From: Gordonia bronchialis DSM 43247
GTDB taxonomy: Bacteria; Actinomycetota; Actinomycetes; Mycobacteriales; Mycobacteriaceae
Length of the DNA: 64,000 bases
Direction: 5' to 3'
NCBI RefSeq assembly: GCF_000024785.1
Contig: NC_013441.1
Location: 992,001 to 1,056,000, forward strand
Below the pieces are notes generated by a model that was not told the DNA's origin, did not search any database, and was given only the letters and a program-made list of their open reading frames with translations. The translations under genes and the position numbers were made by a program. Below are positions 32,891-41,396 of this stretch, piece by piece (positions within the stretch are counted from its first letter, which is position 1; each line of letters opens with the position of its first letter).

Positions 32891-33793
32891 TCAGCGGTCC
32901 GGCGACTCACCCGCCAGGCAGTAGCGGCCGTCGTCGGTGATCTCGACCAGGCCGTCGACGAGGAGTGAGTCCAGGGCGCGGTCGCGTTGCGCGGTGTCGG
33001 TCGTCCACGCCAGATCCAGCCGACCGCGGTTCACCGGGGCGTCGGTGCCGCGCAGGACGTCGAGCAGCAGTCCACGGACCTGACGGTCGGTGCCGGCGAA
33101 TTTCTGCACCTTACGCGGCGGGCCGGAATGCGGCGGCCGGCCCAGACGGACCCAGGTGCAATCCGGCACCGGGCAGTCGCCGCATCGCGGATTGCGAGCG
33201 GTGCAGACGAGCGCGCCGAGCTCCATCAGGGCGGCCGAATACCGCGGTGCCGTCGGGGCGTACCCGCCCGAACTGGCCCGCGGAAGCAGCGCCTGCGCGT
33301 CGGCGAGGTCGGCGCGGCCGGGATTGCCGGGTTGTTCGCGGCCGTGGACGGCGCGGGCGATGACCCGACGAACGTTGGTGTCGACCACCGGAACGGCCTG
33401 GCCGTAAGCGAAACAGGCCACCGCGCGTGCCGTGTAATCGCCGATCCCCGGCAGGCTCAGCATTGTCTCCACATCGGCGGGGACGCGGTCATCGTGTTCG
33501 CGCGCAAGGACTTTCGCGCATTCGTGAAGCCGGAGTGCGCGTCGCGGATAGCCGAGTTTTCCCCACGCGCGCAGCACCTCACCGGCGGGGGTATCGGCCA
33601 TGGCCGACGGCACCGGCCAGCGTCGGACCCACTCCCGCCAGGGGTCGATCACCCGGGACACCGGCGTCTGCTGCAGCATGATCTCGCTGATCAGGATGTG
33701 CCACGCGGAGCAGGCGGGGTCACGCCACGGCAGATCGCGTTCGTGGACGTCGAACCAGCCGAGTATTGCGCGGGGTGGCAGACTAGACCGCAT
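32891..33793 (-). CDS. mutY: A/G-specific adenine glycosylase MutY
   Basis: MutY removes adenine mispaired with 8-oxoguanine. The 300-residue protein has the catalytic Glu in SEIMLQQTPV, the HhH segment LPGIGDYTARAV, the catalytic Asp in VPVVDTNVRRV and four Cys for the [4Fe-4S] cluster in CTARNPRCGDCPVPDC. The start ATG (33793-33791) shares the CATG tetranucleotide with the divergent carbonic anhydrase start. It is shorter at the C-terminus than E. coli MutY, as usual in mycobacteria. Position matches Rv3589. Confidence 0.94.
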   Translation of the reverse strand: MRSSLPPRAILGWFDVHERDLPWRDPACSAWHILISEIMLQQTPVSRVIDPWREWVRRWPVPSAMADTPAGEVLRAWGKLGYPRRALRLHECAKVLAREHDDRVPADVETMLSLPGIGDYTARAVACFAYGQAVPVVDTNVRRVIARAVHGREQPGNPGRADLADAQALLPRASSGGYAPTAPRYSAALMELGALVCTARNPRCGDCPVPDCTWVRLGRPPHSGPPRKVQKFAGTDRQVRGLLLDVLRGTDAPVNRGRLDLAWTTDTAQRDRALDSLLVDGLVEITDDGRYCLAGESPDR

Positions 33794-34442
33794 GGCGGCA
33801 GTGACACCCAGACAGGCATGGCGCATCCTGCGCGAGGGCAATGACCGGTTCGTGGCGGGTGAGTCTCAACATCCCAGTCAGGGTATCGAGGACCGTGAGC
33901 GTCTGGTGTCCGGCCAGCATCCGCACGTCGTGCTGTTCGGCTGTGCCGACTCGCGCCTGGCCGCCGAGATCATCTTCGATCAGGGACTCGGCGACATGTT
34001 CGTGGTGCGGACCGCCGGTCATGTGATGGATTCCGCGGTCCTCGGCTCGCTCGAGTACGCGGCCGAGATCCTCGAGGTCCCGCTGATCGTGATCCTCGGT
34101 CACGACAGCTGCGGCGCGGTCAAGGCCACCCTCGACGCACTCGACGACCTGCAGATCCCCGGCGGCTACATCCGCGACGTCGTCGAGCGGGTCACACCCA
34201 GCATCCTCGCCGGACGTAGCGAGGGACTGACCCGCGTCGACGAATTCGAAGCTCGGCACGTGGTCGAGACGGGGCAACTGCTCATGCAGCGTTCGCGGAT
34301 CGTCGCCGACCGCGTCGCGACCGGCAAACTCGCCATCGTCGGACTCACGTATGCACTCAACGAGGGCCGTGTGCAGCTTCGAGGTGCCTACGGCGACATC
34401 GGTGAGGGTACGACGCCGCTGCGGCGCGTCGAATCGGCCTGA
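33792..34442 (+). CDS. can: beta-class carbonic anhydrase
   Basis: This 216-residue enzyme interconverts carbon dioxide and bicarbonate. The zinc ligands are Cys51 and Asp53 in FGCADSR, with Arg55 completing the Asp-Arg dyad, and His104 and Cys107 in GHDSCGA. It matches Rv3588c (CanB). ATG 33792 overlaps the mutY start; CAGACT (33779-33784) lies 7 bases upstream as a possible -10 box for a leaderless message. A weak hairpin (GGGTCC/GGACCC, 34446-34462) follows the stop. Confidence 0.93.
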   Translation: MAAVTPRQAWRILREGNDRFVAGESQHPSQGIEDRERLVSGQHPHVVLFGCADSRLAAEIIFDQGLGDMFVVRTAGHVMDSAVLGSLEYAAEILEVPLIVILGHDSCGAVKATLDALDDLQIPGGYIRDVVERVTPSILAGRSEGLTRVDEFEARHVVETGQLLMQRSRIVADRVATGKLAIVGLTYALNEGRVQLRGAYGDIGEGTTPLRRVESA

Positions 34443-34582
34443 GTCGGGTCCCCACCGGACCCCGAATTCCGGTATCCCTGAAGCCGAACTCTAGACTTTG
34501 CTCCTTCCGGGGCGATTTCGGTGTGCGACACGCCGGGGCGTGATCAGCCGAAACGTCCGAATCGGCCGTTAGCGTTGGTTTC

Positions 34583-35368
34583 GTGATCGAACCCCAGGGC
34601 CCACTGCCACCAGAGATCTACTGGCGGCGGCGCATCGTCGCCGCGGCCGGTGGCCTGGTGGTCGTCGCGGTCGTGGTCGGTCTGATCGTGTGGATGACCT
34701 CGGGTAACGGCGATCCGCAGAACACCGCCAACAACGCACCGCTGAGTTCCACCACCACTCCCGCCGCACCGAGCGTCGCGCCGTCGGAGTCACAGCCGCC
34801 CGGCGACGGCGGGACCGGTGGCAATGGTGGAAACGGTGGAAACGGAACGGGCGGAACCGATTCGACGGCCCCGTCCGGCTCCACCGCCCCGACGACACCG
34901 GGACAGACCACCCCCGGCCAGACAAGCAACGTGCCCGCCGGTCCCGCGCCGGCCGGTGGTCTGTGCCCTGATGAGGCCATCTCCGTGGTCCTGCTGCTGG
35001 ACAAGCCGACCTACACCGTGGGGCAACGACCGGTGTTCACGCTGGTGATCACCAACGCCGGGGTCAGCGCCTGCACCCGCGACGTGGGCAAGGCGTCGCA
35101 GAACGTCATCGTCCGCACCCTCGACGGGACCCGGACCCTGTGGAGTGCCCGGGACTGCTCGCCGTTGCAGACCGTCAACAACCAGCTCCTGCAACCGGGC
35201 CAGCAGGTCCGCGACACCATCACCTGGTCGGGCACCACCAGCAACCCCGGATGCAACCAGCCGCGTCGGCAGATCCCGGTGGGTGCCTACAAGGCGGTCG
35301 GCAAGATCGGTGAACGCGAGTCGTTCCCGCAGACATTCAACGTCGTCGCACCGGCTCAAGAGCCGTAG
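34583..35368 (+). CDS. membrane-anchored exported protein with Gly/Thr/Pro linker (Rv3587c-like)
   Basis: The 261-residue protein has a short cytoplasmic start, one membrane helix (about 21-42, IVAAAGGLVVVAVVVGLIVW) and a low-complexity linker with GGNGGNGGNG and PTTPGQTTPGQT. An extracytoplasmic beta-rich domain of about 130 residues follows, with several Cys that could form disulfides. The family is conserved next to disA in mycobacteria; its function is unknown. TAGCGT (34570-34575) is 7 bases before the GTG at 34583. Confidence 0.8.
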   Translation: MIEPQGPLPPEIYWRRRIVAAAGGLVVVAVVVGLIVWMTSGNGDPQNTANNAPLSSTTTPAAPSVAPSESQPPGDGGTGGNGGNGGNGTGGTDSTAPSGSTAPTTPGQTTPGQTSNVPAGPAPAGGLCPDEAISVVLLLDKPTYTVGQRPVFTLVITNAGVSACTRDVGKASQNVIVRTLDGTRTLWSARDCSPLQTVNNQLLQPGQQVRDTITWSGTTSNPGCNQPRRQIPVGAYKAVGKIGERESFPQTFNVVAPAQEP

Positions 35369-35390
35369 GATTTCTCGCCCGGGATGCGGG

Positions 35391-36470
35391 CTACTCGTAA
35401 CGTTCGATGCTGGTCTCGGCCAGCCGGGACAGTCCCTCGCGGATGTGCCGCGCCCAGATGCTGCCGATCCCCTCGACGGCCTGCAGGTCGGCCGCACTCG
35501 ATGCCAGGAGTGTCTGCAGGGTCCCGAAGCTGCGCACCAGACGGTCGATGTGGGCGAACTGCAGCCGCGAGATGCGCGCCAGCAGCCGGTAGCCGCGCGG
35601 ACTCATGGCGGTGTCCTGGGCGTCGATGGTCGTCGGGTAGCCGAAGGCGCCGGCCAGCAGGGTGAGGTCGAGCAGATCGACGTCGCTGAGGTTCTCGACG
35701 ATCTCGAGGGCCTGGCGCACTTCCTCGGTGGTCGCCGGTTCCGGGCTGGCGTAGTAGTCGCGGACCAGCAGTTCACGCATGGTGTCGTTGTCGGAGATCA
35801 GCTCCTCGAGTTGCAGGCTGACCTGCCGCCCGTTGACGCCGAGCTCCAGGACGTACTCCTCGATCTCCACCGACACCCGCCGGACCATCTCCATGCGCTG
35901 GGCCGTTGACATGCCGTCGCGCAGCAGCACGTAGTCCTCGATCTCCGCGCGCGACAGCGCCGAGATAACCTCGTCGAGGCGCATCTTGTAGCGCTCGAGG
36001 GTGGCCAGTGCGACGTTGGCGCGCGACAGGATGGGGTCGGGGCTCTCCACCACGCGACGCGCCCCGTCGACATAGACGCTGACGATCGACATCGACGCGC
36101 TCACCGAGATCACCGGATGCCCGGTCTGGATGGCGGTGCGCTCGGCCGAGCGGTGGCGGGTGCCCGACTCCTCGGTCGGGATCGACGGGTCGGGCACCAA
36201 CTGCACGTTGGCGCGCACGATGCGTTTGCCGTCGGTCGAGAGCACCACCGCGCCGTCCATCTTGGCCAGCTCACGCAGCCGGGTGGGCGCGAACTCGACG
36301 TCGAGGTGGAACCCGCCGTCGCAGATCTTCTCCACGTCGGAATCGTGGCCGAGCACGATCAGCGCGCCGGTCCCGCCGCGCAGGATGCGCTCGAGCCCGT
36401 CGCGCAGGCCCGTGCCGGGTGCCACCCGCGCGAGGGTCTCGCGGGTCAACTCCGTCGCCGCGTCGGCCAT
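35391..36470 (-). CDS. disA: DNA integrity scanning diadenylate cyclase DisA
   Basis: DisA makes c-di-AMP from two ATP and slows when it meets branched DNA. The 359-residue protein has the diadenylate cyclase motifs DGA (72-74, KMDGAVVLS) and RHR (105-107, GTRHRSAE), a helical linker, and a C-terminal helix-hairpin-helix DNA-binding part ([12 protein letters not shown]). The ATG at 36470 follows GGAGAGG. It is divergent from the thioesterase gene, with shared overlapping -10 boxes, and lies close to radA as in Rv3586-Rv3585; RadA is known to bind DisA in some bacteria. Confidence 0.95.
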   Translation of the reverse strand: MADAATELTRETLARVAPGTGLRDGLERILRGGTGALIVLGHDSDVEKICDGGFHLDVEFAPTRLRELAKMDGAVVLSTDGKRIVRANVQLVPDPSIPTEESGTRHRSAERTAIQTGHPVISVSASMSIVSVYVDGARRVVESPDPILSRANVALATLERYKMRLDEVISALSRAEIEDYVLLRDGMSTAQRMEMVRRVSVEIEEYVLELGVNGRQVSLQLEELISDNDTMRELLVRDYYASPEPATTEEVRQALEIVENLSDVDLLDLTLLAGAFGYPTTIDAQDTAMSPRGYRLLARISRLQFAHIDRLVRSFGTLQTLLASSAADLQAVEGIGSIWARHIREGLSRLAETSIERYE

Positions 36471-36505
36471 CGGGGTCCTCTCCTCGTCCTAGTGGTCCGT
36501 CTGAC

Positions 36506-36512
36506 TAGGGTA
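36506..36512. promoter_or_regulatory. overlapping divergent -10 boxes (disA / thioesterase)
   Basis: TAGGGT (plus strand, 36506-36511) lies 8 bases before GTG 36520. TACCCT (minus strand, 36507-36512) would give disA a leader of about 30 bases with its ribosome binding site. The two boxes share five bases. Confidence 0.5.
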
Positions 36513-36519
36513 ACTGGAC

Positions 36520-37068
36520 GTGAGGACCACGTTTTCCATCCCCGACGGCCTTGACCCGGTGCAGCGTCACCCGAAGGCGGTCCGGCCCGGTGAGGTGATC
36601 GGCCGGCACAACCCCGCCTGCTTCGGTTGCGGACCCGACTCACCCCGCGGTCTGCACCTCGAGGTGATCGCGGGCGACGGGTTCACCGCGCGGACCACAC
36701 TGGTCACCCAGCCGTGGATGGAAGGCGGCCCGGGTGTGGTGCACGGTGGTCTGGTGTCCGCGGGGATGGACGAGGTGATGGTGAAGTTGCCGCTGCTCAT
36801 CGACCCCGCGGCCGTCACCGCGCATCTCGAGGTGGACTTCCGTAAACCGGTGCCGGTGGGTCCAGACATCATCTTCGAGGGCCGGGTGCTCGGTCGGCAG
36901 CGCCGCAAGATCTACGCCGAGGCGATCGCGCACCTCGGCGAACCCGACGACCCACTGGCCACCGGGGTCGCGATGTTCATCAGCATTGACGCCCGCGCCC
37001 ACTTCGCCGACCATGTGGGGGCCAGCCAGATGCCCGACGAGTACAAACAGCGAATGTCGCGACCCTGA
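36520..37068 (+). CDS. PaaI-type hotdog-fold thioesterase family protein
   Basis: This 182-residue hotdog-fold protein has PACFGCGPDSPRGLHLEV, the GPGVVHGGLVSAGMDEVM helix-start region and a C-terminal strand pattern typical of PaaI/YigI-like acyl-CoA thioesterases. The natural thioester is unknown. It starts at GTG 36520, 8 bases after TAGGGT. The 105-base gap to the convergent radA stop holds nothing I recognise. Confidence 0.85.
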   Translation: MRTTFSIPDGLDPVQRHPKAVRPGEVIGRHNPACFGCGPDSPRGLHLEVIAGDGFTARTTLVTQPWMEGGPGVVHGGLVSAGMDEVMVKLPLLIDPAAVTAHLEVDFRKPVPVGPDIIFEGRVLGRQRRKIYAEAIAHLGEPDDPLATGVAMFISIDARAHFADHVGASQMPDEYKQRMSRP

Positions 37069-37173
37069 GGGTGGTACGCAAAGATGTTGTCGCGCAGTGG
37101 ACTTCGAGGATCTGGACCTGCGCCTCGAGTGCCTCGGGCAGCGTCGGGGTGGCGTCGTCGCGGAGTGTCGGCG

Positions 37174-38559
37174 TCAGAACGGCGCGTCGGTGACCGCAGT
37201 CACCCCGGCTGCGGTCACCGCAGCCAACAGATCGCCCACGCGCGTGATCCGCATGCCCTTGGGTAGCTTCTCGTCGGTGCCGCCGGGGATGATGGCGTGC
37301 CGGAAGCCGAGCCGCTGGGCCTCGGCGATCCGACGGGACACCGCCGACACCCGACGGACCTCGCCGGCGAGGCCGACCTCGCCGATGGCGATCGTGGTGG
37401 CGGGCACCGGACGTTTGGTCATCGCCGAGTGCACGGCGAGCGCGATGGCGAGATCGGCGGCCGGCTCGGTCACCCGCATCCCACCGACGGTGGCGACGTA
37501 GATCTCGTTCTTGGCGATCTGCTCGAGGCCCATTCGGCTCTGCAGGACGGCGAGCACCATGGCCACTCGTGCCGAGTCCATCCCGGATACCGCGCGACGC
37601 GGAGTGGCCATCTGCGAACCGTTGGCCAGCGACTGCACCTCGCCGACGAGTGGCCGCTTGCCGTCCATGGTGACCATCGTCGCCGTGCCGCTGACATCGG
37701 AATCCCGTTGGTGCAGAAAGATTCCCGACGGATCGGTGACCTGATGGATGCCGTCGTCGCGCTGCTCGAAGCAGCCGACCTCATCGGCGGGACCGAACCG
37801 GTTCTTGATGCCGCGCACCATGCGCAGGGTCGAATGCCGGTCGCCCTCGAACGAGAGGACGACGTCGACGAGATGCTCGAGGGAGCGCGGTCCGGCGACC
37901 GCGCCGTCCTTGGTGACGTGTCCGACGAGGATGACGGCGATGCCGCGGTTCTTGGCCAGCGACACCAAGGCCGTGGTGACGGCGCGGATCTGGGTCACAC
38001 CGCCGGTCACGCCGTCGGCGCCGGTGGCCACCACGGTTTGCACCGAGTCGACGATCATCAGCGACGGGCGCACCGCATCAACCTGGCCGAGGATGGTCGC
38101 GAGATCGGATTCGGCTGCCAGATAGACATTCTCGTGGACGGCGCCGGTGCGTTCGGCACGCATCCGCACCTGGCCGGCCGATTCCTCGCCGGTGATGTAG
38201 AGCGCGGTACGGCCCAGGCCCGCCCAGTGCTTCACGGTCTCGAGCAGGAGCGTCGACTTGCCGACCCCGGGTTCGCCGGCGAGCAGGATGACCGATCCGG
38301 GGACCACGCCGCGCCCGAGGACGCGGTCGAACTCGCCGATGCCGGTGGGCACCGCGGCCGACGATGCGGCATCGATCTCGGTGATCCGGCGGGCCGGACT
38401 CGACGGTGCGACGGCAGCGGTCGCCGACGTGCCGGCCGCGAAAAGCGTGGTCACCTCGTCGACCGAACCCCATTCACCGCAATCAGGGCATCGCCCAACC
38501 CATTTGGCGACCTGACGGCCGCAGGCAGTGCAGCGGAAGGTCGATTTCGGTTTGGCCAC
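37174..38559 (-). CDS. radA: DNA repair protein RadA
   Basis: RadA is a RecA-like helicase that drives branch migration in recombination. The 461-residue protein has the N-terminal zinc finger (Cys10, Cys13, Cys24, Cys27 in FRCTACGRQVAKW...CPDCGEWG), Walker A GEPGVGKST (95-103), the RadA-specific KNRFGPADE motif and a C-terminal Lon-protease-like domain (DLAIALAVHSAMT). It matches Rv3585. Confidence 0.96.
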   Translation of the reverse strand: MAKPKSTFRCTACGRQVAKWVGRCPDCGEWGSVDEVTTLFAAGTSATAAVAPSSPARRITEIDAASSAAVPTGIGEFDRVLGRGVVPGSVILLAGEPGVGKSTLLLETVKHWAGLGRTALYITGEESAGQVRMRAERTGAVHENVYLAAESDLATILGQVDAVRPSLMIVDSVQTVVATGADGVTGGVTQIRAVTTALVSLAKNRGIAVILVGHVTKDGAVAGPRSLEHLVDVVLSFEGDRHSTLRMVRGIKNRFGPADEVGCFEQRDDGIHQVTDPSGIFLHQRDSDVSGTATMVTMDGKRPLVGEVQSLANGSQMATPRRAVSGMDSARVAMVLAVLQSRMGLEQIAKNEIYVATVGGMRVTEPAADLAIALAVHSAMTKRPVPATTIAIGEVGLAGEVRRVSAVSRRIAEAQRLGFRHAIIPGGTDEKLPKGMRITRVGDLLAAVTAAGVTAVTDAPF

Positions 38560-38624
38560 GGCCTCAACCTAGGACGGCGTACCGACAAGAGCGGCCGGCG
38601 ACAGGCCGGGCCGGGAACCGGTGG

Positions 38625-39356
38625 TCAGTGCCCGCCCTCGTGCTCGCCCGCACCCTGCTCGCCCGTCGTGTGCTCGCCGGAACCGTGCTCACCCTCGGCA
38701 TGCTCACCGGGCGGCGGCTCGGCAGAGTATGCGGCACCCTGACGCGGGTACTCGGGCTGGGTGTCGACCGGTGTCAGGACCGACGTCTCGCCCGCGTCGC
38801 GCCACGACCCGTCGGCCTGCTTGTGCTCGAAGACGAAGACCAGGTTGGTGGTGAGGCCGGCGGCCACCGACTTGCCGGCGCCGTTGAGCGTCGCATCGAT
38901 GCGGTTCTCCTCGGTCGCACGCTCCACGGCCTCGTTCTCGAGGCCCACCGGGGTTCCGCTGCGCAGCTCACGGTCCGGGGTGATCTCGAGTTGGGGACCC
39001 GACGACGGCACGAGCGTGACGGTGCCACCGCTGGGTGCCTTGATCTCCTTGAGGCGGAAGTAGTCGGTCGGACTGGTGGTGCCGATGACGAAGGAGAGTT
39101 TGAACGGCCCGCCCGCGCCGAACACCTCGTCGGCCTTGTCGGTGGGGTAGACGATCTGCACGTTGCGCAGCGTCAGCGACAGATAGTTGGCATTCGCGCC
39201 GTTGACAGCGGGGAGCTGGTTGGCGGTCTGCGAGATCTGGCCCGCACCACAACCGGTGGTGCCCAAGGCAACTGCGACGCCGAGCGCGGCGGCGGCGGTT
39301 GCGAACCGCATCCGCGCACGCACCGATCGCCGTGCGGATTGTGGAAGCTTTGACAC
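38625..39356 (-). CDS. lpqE: exported lipoprotein (LpqE-like) with His/Glu-rich tail
   Basis: The 243-residue protein has a basic N-terminus, a hydrophobic core and the lipobox LGTTGC (lipid Cys36). A beta-rich domain of about 150 residues follows, then a tail of GEH-type repeats (GEHAEGEHGSGEHTTGEQGAG) that looks able to bind metal ions. The GTG start at 39356 has GGGAGGA upstream. It is in the position of Rv3584 (lpqE), divergent from carD. A palindrome with the same core as the cydA operator overlaps its likely promoter. A copper or other metal role is inference. Confidence 0.8.
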   Translation of the reverse strand: MSKLPQSARRSVRARMRFATAAAALGVAVALGTTGCGAGQISQTANQLPAVNGANANYLSLTLRNVQIVYPTDKADEVFGAGGPFKLSFVIGTTSPTDYFRLKEIKAPSGGTVTLVPSSGPQLEITPDRELRSGTPVGLENEAVERATEENRIDATLNGAGKSVAAGLTTNLVFVFEHKQADGSWRDAGETSVLTPVDTQPEYPRQGAAYSAEPPPGEHAEGEHGSGEHTTGEQGAGEHEGGH

Positions 39357-39404
39357 CCGTTCCTCCCAGGTCAACGAAGCCGACAGCGCAGAAAGCGAAC
39401 CCTG

Positions 39405-39421
39405 CACTACGCAGCGTAGTG
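39405..39421. promoter_or_regulatory. perfect palindrome upstream of lpqE with the cydA operator core
   Basis: CACTACGC and GCGTAGTG flank one A. The core ACTAC-N5-GTAGT is the same, including spacing, as in the cydA palindrome. On the minus strand TACGCT (39413-39418) inside it could be the lpqE -10 box. The rest of the 304-base lpqE-carD gap is described in the next two entries. Confidence 0.6.
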
Positions 39422-39437
39422 GGCGCGGCCCACAAAA

Positions 39438-39483
39438 GTCCGGCGGGGTGCCGGATTGGTGTCTTCACGCCGTCCCGCCGGAC
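39438..39483. other. long inverted repeat in the lpqE-carD gap
   Basis: GTCCGGCGGG (39438-39447) and CCCGCCGGAC (39474-39483) are perfect 10-base arms 26 bases apart. It could form a hairpin in a longer carD leader or act as a protein-binding site; neither is shown. Confidence 0.35.
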
Positions 39484-39627
39484 CCCGGTGACGCCCTGTG
39501 TACACCACTCTTGCGTTGTGGGTCCCTGCCTGCTAAGGCCAGGCTCACTACCTCGCAAAACGTGTCGGCGGGTCCGCATCATGGCCTTGACCTGCACCGT
39601 TGGGAGCTGCCCTCGGAACGGCCGTGC

Positions 39628-39633
39628 TAGACT
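39628..39633 (+). promoter_or_regulatory. -10 box for carD
   Basis: TAGACT gives a transcription start near 39640 and a leader of about 20 bases holding AAGGGG and AAGGA before the TTG start at 39661. No matching -35 box was found at normal distance. Confidence 0.5.
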
Positions 39634-39660
39634 GGCCATACTCGAAAGGGGCAAGGAACA

Positions 39661-40149
39661 TTGAATTTCAAAGTTGGCGACACCGTCGTTTACCCCCATC
39701 ACGGTGCTGCCCGGGTCGAAGACATCGTGACCCGGACCATCAAGGGTGAGCAGATCGAATACCTTGTTCTCAAGGTTGCCGACGGTGACATGACCGTTCA
39801 GATTCCCTCCACCAAGCTCGAATATGTCGGCGTGCGCGACGTGGTCGGTCAAGAGGGGCTCGATCAGGTATTCCAGGTGCTCCGCGCTCCGCACACCGAA
39901 GAACCCACCAACTGGGCACGCCGTTTCAAGGCGAACCAGGAGAAGCTCATCTCCGGTGACATCATCAAGGTCGCCGAGATAGTGCGTGACCTGTGGCGTC
40001 GCGAACAGGACCGCGGTCTGTCCGCGGGTGAGAAGCGGATGCTGACCCGTGCGCGCCGCGTGCTCGTCGACGAGTTGTCACTGGCGCAGAACACCGACGA
40101 CGAGAAGGCGACCAGCATTCTCGACGAGGTCCTCGCCGCCGCGTCCTGA
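39661..40149 (+). CDS. carD: RNA polymerase-binding transcription factor CarD
   Basis: CarD binds the RNA polymerase beta subunit and stabilises open promoter complexes, notably at rRNA genes. The 162-residue protein has the N-terminal RNAP-interaction domain ([19 protein letters not shown]) and the helical DNA-binding C-terminus ([13 protein letters not shown] [20 protein letters not shown]). The start is a rare TTG at 39661 backed by AAGGGG/AAGGA and by alignment of the first residues with Rv3583c. ispD follows after 11 bases, so carD-ispD-ispF form an operon. Confidence 0.96.
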   Translation: MNFKVGDTVVYPHHGAARVEDIVTRTIKGEQIEYLVLKVADGDMTVQIPSTKLEYVGVRDVVGQEGLDQVFQVLRAPHTEEPTNWARRFKANQEKLISGDIIKVAEIVRDLWRREQDRGLSAGEKRMLTRARRVLVDELSLAQNTDDEKATSILDEVLAAAS

Positions 40150-40160
40150 CGACCGGACGC

Positions 40161-40871
40161 GTGGCCGACACGCCGGAGAAATCCGGCTCCTCCATCTGTG
40201 TCGTCATCCCGGCCGCCGGGTCGGGTACCCGACTCGGTGAGTCACTCCCCAAGGCATTCGTCGACGTCGACGGACAGACGATCATCGAGCGATGCGTGGC
40301 CAGTGTGCCGCGTTCGCTCGGGGCGTCCGTCGTCGTCGTCGTACCGGCCGACATGATCGACCGCGCCCGGTTGCTGCTGCCCGACGACGTCGTCGTCGTG
40401 GCCGGTGGCGCCCATCGCAGTGAATCGGTGCGGGCCGGGGTCGCCGCAGCCGGCGACGTCGAGGTCATCCTCGTCCACGACGCCGCCCGTCCGCTCACAC
40501 CTGCCTCGGTGTTCACCCGCGTCGTCGACGCGATCCGTAGCGGGCACGACGCGGTGGTGCCGGGTCTGCCGGTCGTCGACACCCTCAAATCCGTGACACC
40601 GGGCGACACGCCCGGCCTCGAACGCGTCGCCGCCACCGTGGACCGCGAGCCGCTGCGTGCCGTACAGACCCCGCAGGGGTTCACCCGGGACGCGTTGCTG
40701 GCGGCGCACGCCGACGATTCCGGACTCGCCACCGACGACGCCGGACTAGCCGAGCGCGCCGGCATCGACGTGCACGTCGTCGCCGGCAGTCCCCGGGCCA
40801 TGAAGATCACGACGCCGTGGGATCTCGCGATCGTGCGGCACCTGCTGTCGAGCGGAGGTGGGGGCCCGTGA
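40161..40871 (+). CDS. ispD: 2-C-methyl-D-erythritol 4-phosphate cytidylyltransferase IspD
   Basis: IspD couples CTP to MEP in the non-mevalonate isoprenoid pathway. The 236-residue protein has the nucleotide-binding loop [36 protein letters not shown] and [12 protein letters not shown]. It starts with GTG 40161 and its stop overlaps the ispF start (GTGA), giving translational coupling. Confidence 0.96.
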   Translation: MADTPEKSGSSICVVIPAAGSGTRLGESLPKAFVDVDGQTIIERCVASVPRSLGASVVVVVPADMIDRARLLLPDDVVVVAGGAHRSESVRAGVAAAGDVEVILVHDAARPLTPASVFTRVVDAIRSGHDAVVPGLPVVDTLKSVTPGDTPGLERVAATVDREPLRAVQTPQGFTRDALLAAHADDSGLATDDAGLAERAGIDVHVVAGSPRAMKITTPWDLAIVRHLLSSGGGGP

Positions 40872-41326
40872 GGGTCGGCATCGGGACCGACGCGCATCGC
40901 GTCGACGAGAACTGCGACTGCTGGATGGTCGGGCTGCATTTCCCCGATACGCCCGGTTGCGCGGGGCATTCCGACGGCGACGTCGGCGCGCACGCGCTCT
41001 GCGACGCGGTGCTCTCGGCGGCCGGTCTCGGCGACGTGGGATCGGTGTTCGGGACCGGGCGGCCCGAGTGGGCCGGCGTGTCCGGGGTGGCGATGCTCGC
41101 CCATGTGGCCACGCTCGTCGCCGACGCCGGATTCACCGTGGTGAACGGCGCGGTACAGGTCATCGGGAACCGGCCCAAGATCGGTCCACGGCGCGACGAG
41201 GCGCAGCAGGTGCTGTCCGAGGCGCTCGGCGCGCCCGTGTCGGTGTCGGCCACCACCACCGACGGTCTGGGGATGACCGGACGTGGTGAGGGCGTCGCGG
41301 CAGTTGCAACCGCACTGATTGAATGA
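40868..41326 (+). CDS. ispF: 2-C-methyl-D-erythritol 2,4-cyclodiphosphate synthase IspF
   Basis: IspF closes CDP-ME 2-phosphate to the cyclodiphosphate. The 152-residue protein has the metal ligands in [11 protein letters not shown] (Asp8, His10) and [14 protein letters not shown], and a C-terminal [14 protein letters not shown]. It works two steps after IspD; the kinase IspE is not in this window. A separate promoter drives the next gene, cysS. Confidence 0.96.
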   Translation: MRVGIGTDAHRVDENCDCWMVGLHFPDTPGCAGHSDGDVGAHALCDAVLSAAGLGDVGSVFGTGRPEWAGVSGVAMLAHVATLVADAGFTVVNGAVQVIGNRPKIGPRRDEAQQVLSEALGAPVSVSATTTDGLGMTGRGEGVAAVATALIE

Positions 41327-41382
41327 CCGCCGGGCCGGGTGGTCTTGGCTCGACCGTTGCCGGGATCGGCCGCACCGACAGG

Positions 41383-41388
41383 TAGAAT
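41383..41388 (+). promoter_or_regulatory. -10 box of a leaderless cysS promoter
   Basis: TAGAAT lies 8 bases before the GTG at 41397, with no ribosome binding site between. Its position marks a promoter inside the carD-rlmB gene run. Confidence 0.55.
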
Positions 41389-41396
41389 CGCACGTC

